The translations under genes and the position numbers were made by a program. This document shows, piece after piece, positions 62,280-64,000 of a DNA stretch of 64,000 nt. The stretch's first letter is position 1; each line of letters opens with the position of its first letter. Source of the stretch: Blastopirellula marina (GTDB lineage Bacteria; Planctomycetota; Planctomycetia; Pirellulales; Pirellulaceae); NCBI RefSeq assembly GCF_002967765.1, contig NZ_PUHY01000013.1, forward strand, positions 62,001 to 126,000. Direction: 5' to 3'. The notes below the pieces were generated by a model. The model was not told where the DNA came from. It saw only the letters and a program-made list of their open reading frames with translations, and searched no databases.

Positions 62280-62529
62280 ATTTTTTCGTCCTTCGCGTGA
62301 AGACTACGGTTTTGGGAAAAATCTGTCGATTTACCAAAGTAGGTAACAAATAGTGCTTGTGGAGTTGTTTTTGAAAATCAAATCAGCCACCATAACACTG
62401 CAACTTAGTTGAATAAGCGACAAAACCCGGGGCAGGTAGCGTCTATTCTAGTTCAACGCTTCGTCGAACATTCGTGCGCGCTGTCCCTTAATAGTATGAC
62501 TTTCGCCAGTCATAGGGAGGGCGAAACGC

Positions 62530-63723
62530 TTGATTCTGATGCTAACAGGTTTTCTGAGTCGGGTTTGGCTTTTCTTTGCCAACCTCTTCGCTACCGATGG
62601 GTTTCCAGCACGTTGGTATTGCGGTTCGGTATGGACTGAGGAGCCAGAAGTTGGCTGGCTGCATATCATTTCCGATCTCGCGATCTTTGGGGCCTATCTA
62701 GCGATTCCGATTACGCTCGTTTTCTTTTTAATGCGACGTCGCGATTTCCCCTTCCCGAAGTTGGTCGTCCTGTTTGCCCTGTTTATCGTTTCATGCGGGT
62801 TTGTTCATCTGACCGAAGCGATCATTTTCTGGGAGCCGGTCTACCGTTTCTCCGGCTTCATGAAATTAATCACCGCGATTGTCTCTCTCGGAACCGTGTT
62901 CGCGATGATCCCCGTGATTCCACGCGTGCTGAACCTACCTGACCTGGAGAAGTTGAACGCCCAGATGGAGGTTGAAATCGCGGAACGCAAAAAGGCCGAG
63001 CGTGAACTTCTCCGACACATGAAACAGCTGGAAAAGTCGAATCAAGAACTCGACGAATTCGCCTACATCGCCTCGCACGACCTACGCTCGCCGCTACAAG
63101 CCGTGAAGAACCTCGCCAGTTGGATCCGCGATGACAACGAAGGACAACTAAATGAAGAATCGGTTCGCTATATTGAATTGATGCAACAGCGCATCAAACG
63201 GATGGAGACTCTGCTGGACGACCTTCTACAATACTCGCGAGTGGGACGAAAGAACCAAGAGCCTGAAGAAGTCGACACCAATCATCTGCTGAAATCGATC
63301 ACCGACAGCCTGCAACGGCCCGCTTCCATGAAGATTGAAATTGGTCCAGGGATGCCGGTCTTTCATACAATTAAGGTGCCGCTTGATCTCACACTGCGGA
63401 ACCTGATTCAAAATGCGATCAAACACCATGATCGAGAGGATGGTTACATCCGCGTTACCTGCCAAAACGTGGGAACGTACTATGAGTTTGCCGTACAGGA
63501 CGACGGCCCCGGAATATCGCCCGAATTTCACGAGCGGATTTTCAAGATGTTCGAGACACTTCGTCCTCGCGACGATGTCGAAGGCAGCGGGATGGGCCTG
63601 TCGATCGTGAAGAAGACAGTCGAAGCAATCGACGGAAAGGTAAGCCTCGAATCGGAAATAGGCCAGGGAACAACGTTTCGGATTCTATGGCCGAAGATTT
63701 TGGCGAAGGAAGGACAGGAATGA
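62530..63723 (+). CDS. Sensor histidine kinase with ethylene-receptor-like membrane domain
   Basis: The 397-residue product starts at TTG 62530, with AGGGAGGG 8 nt upstream (ATG 62539 is an alternative). Residues 45-130 form three membrane helices carrying Asp49, Tyr56, Pro60, Cys89 and His93. Plant ETR1 has Asp25, Tyr32, Pro36, Cys65 and His69, with identical spacings, and the local FIVxCG is also shared. A short coiled coil leads to the HisKA domain (FAYIASHDLRSPLQ, phospho-acceptor His183). The ATPase has NLIQNAIKHH, DDGPGIS and GSGMGLSIVKK. No GAF domain is present, unlike ETR1. Its stop overlaps the start of the response regulator. Confidence 0.9.
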   Translation: MILMLTGFLSRVWLFFANLFATDGFPARWYCGSVWTEEPEVGWLHIISDLAIFGAYLAIPITLVFFLMRRRDFPFPKLVVLFALFIVSCGFVHLTEAIIFWEPVYRFSGFMKLITAIVSLGTVFAMIPVIPRVLNLPDLEKLNAQMEVEIAERKKAERELLRHMKQLEKSNQELDEFAYIASHDLRSPLQAVKNLASWIRDDNEGQLNEESVRYIELMQQRIKRMETLLDDLLQYSRVGRKNQEPEEVDTNHLLKSITDSLQRPASMKIEIGPGMPVFHTIKVPLDLTLRNLIQNAIKHHDREDGYIRVTCQNVGTYYEFAVQDDGPGISPEFHERIFKMFETLRPRDDVEGSGMGLSIVKKTVEAIDGKVSLESEIGQGTTFRILWPKILAKEGQE

Positions 63724-64000
63724 TTCTCCAAACAATTAAAATCTTGCTCGTTGAGGACGATGACATCGACGCTGAAGCTGTCCGACGCGGATTTGCCAAA
63801 GCTCATCTCGATTGCACAATTCATCGGGCGCGCAATGGTATTCAAGCTTTGGAACTTTTGGAGCGTTCCGATAGTCCGTTTCGACGCGGTGAGTTCATCA
63901 TTCTGCTGGACTTAAAAATGCCAGGCATGAATGGCCTCGAGTTTTTGCGAAACCTCCGTCGGCATGATGAACTGAAGCAAAGTATCGTTTTCGTTCTAAC
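63720..64000 (+). CDS. Rcp1-like response regulator (partial, cut at window end)
   Basis: The ATG at 63720 overlaps the kinase stop (ATGA), so the two are coupled. The 93 residues seen are a receiver domain: ILLVEDDDIDAEAVRRGF (acidic pocket), then ILLDLKMPGMNGLEFL with phospho-acceptor Asp64, then SIVFVLT at the edge. The insert between the second strand and Asp64 (ERSDSPFRRGEF) fits the single-domain Rcp1 group, which pairs with phytochrome-like kinases. The 3' end is outside the window. Confidence 0.9.
   Translation, partial: MILQTIKILLVEDDDIDAEAVRRGFAKAHLDCTIHRARNGIQALELLERSDSPFRRGEFIILLDLKMPGMNGLEFLRNLRRHDELKQSIVFVL

Noticed and set aside
1-64000. CRISPR arrays, rRNA, tRNA, transposases, integrases or prophage genes
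   Set aside because: No evenly spaced direct repeats, RNA-gene cores or recombinase motifs were seen on either strand by eye; a tRNAscan/Infernal run would confirm.

Overview
The window reads as a chromosomal segment of a planctomycete, most likely a marine member of the Pirellulales (Blastopirellula/Bremerella-like). The lineage call rests on family content. There is a DUF1501 protein paired with a DUF1549/DUF1553 protein, a DUF1080 secreted protein, a DUF11-repeat lipoprotein, a TIGR04222-type protein with a Cys/Gly tail, and a high share of secreted or membrane proteins without close model homologues. A complete ectoine and hydroxyectoine system points to a saline habitat. I saw no rRNA, tRNA, CRISPR array, transposase or integrase.

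Layout. 1-16780: the tail of a sugar-nucleotide epimerase, a DUF1080 protein, a SUKH-like protein, the ComM/YifB ATPase, an HTTM/DoxX-like membrane protein with leucine-rich repeats, the DUF1549/1553-DUF1501 pair, a multipass membrane protein, an S41 protease, a class II-type histone deacetylase-like hydrolase and two HEAT-repeat proteins. 16890-24145: a beta-oxidation cluster (bifunctional hydratase/dehydrogenase, thiolase, acyl-CoA ligase, acyl-CoA dehydrogenase), followed by ispD and tyrS. 26381-34532: secreted proteins, a DUF11 lipoprotein coupled to a stand-alone LigD-phosphoesterase-like protein, a thioredoxin-fold protein and several unknowns. 34551-43849: dihydroorotase, a ccsA/hemX-like gene overlapping hemA, a DUF932-like protein with an SF2 helicase, a YraN-family protein overlapping an amidase, and an unknown.

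43862-51644 is the most coherent system. The ectoine importer operon ehuBCDA (with a MarC-family gene 17 nt downstream) runs leftwards. ectA-ectB, then ectC, then ectD run rightwards from the shared 243-bp intergenic region. A MarR-family regulator closes the block tail-to-tail with ectD. The sequence shows a strong intrinsic terminator and a separate extended -10 promoter between ectB and ectC, so ectC may be expressed apart from ectAB. Two large inverted repeats separate ectC from ectD.

51853-57263 is a self-contained efflux module: a TetR regulator, an RND adaptor and an RND pump, ending in a strong terminator. Near-identical TetR-type palindromes lie in the regulator's promoter and just before the adaptor gene. 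57273-62279 holds a three-gene leftward set (TIGR04222 protein, CPXCG protein, DJ-1/PfpI protein), a Tat-exported PhoD-like phosphatase, a VOC protein and a redoxin. The window ends in a histidine kinase whose membrane domain carries the ethylene-receptor copper-site residues (Asp, Tyr, Pro, Cys, His) at the same relative spacing as plant ETR1. It overlaps an Rcp1-like response regulator cut by the window edge.

Start codons were often moved downstream of the longest reading frame where an RBS, signal peptide or overlap favoured it; alternatives are stated in the entries. Promoters and hairpins come from reading by eye and are predictions.
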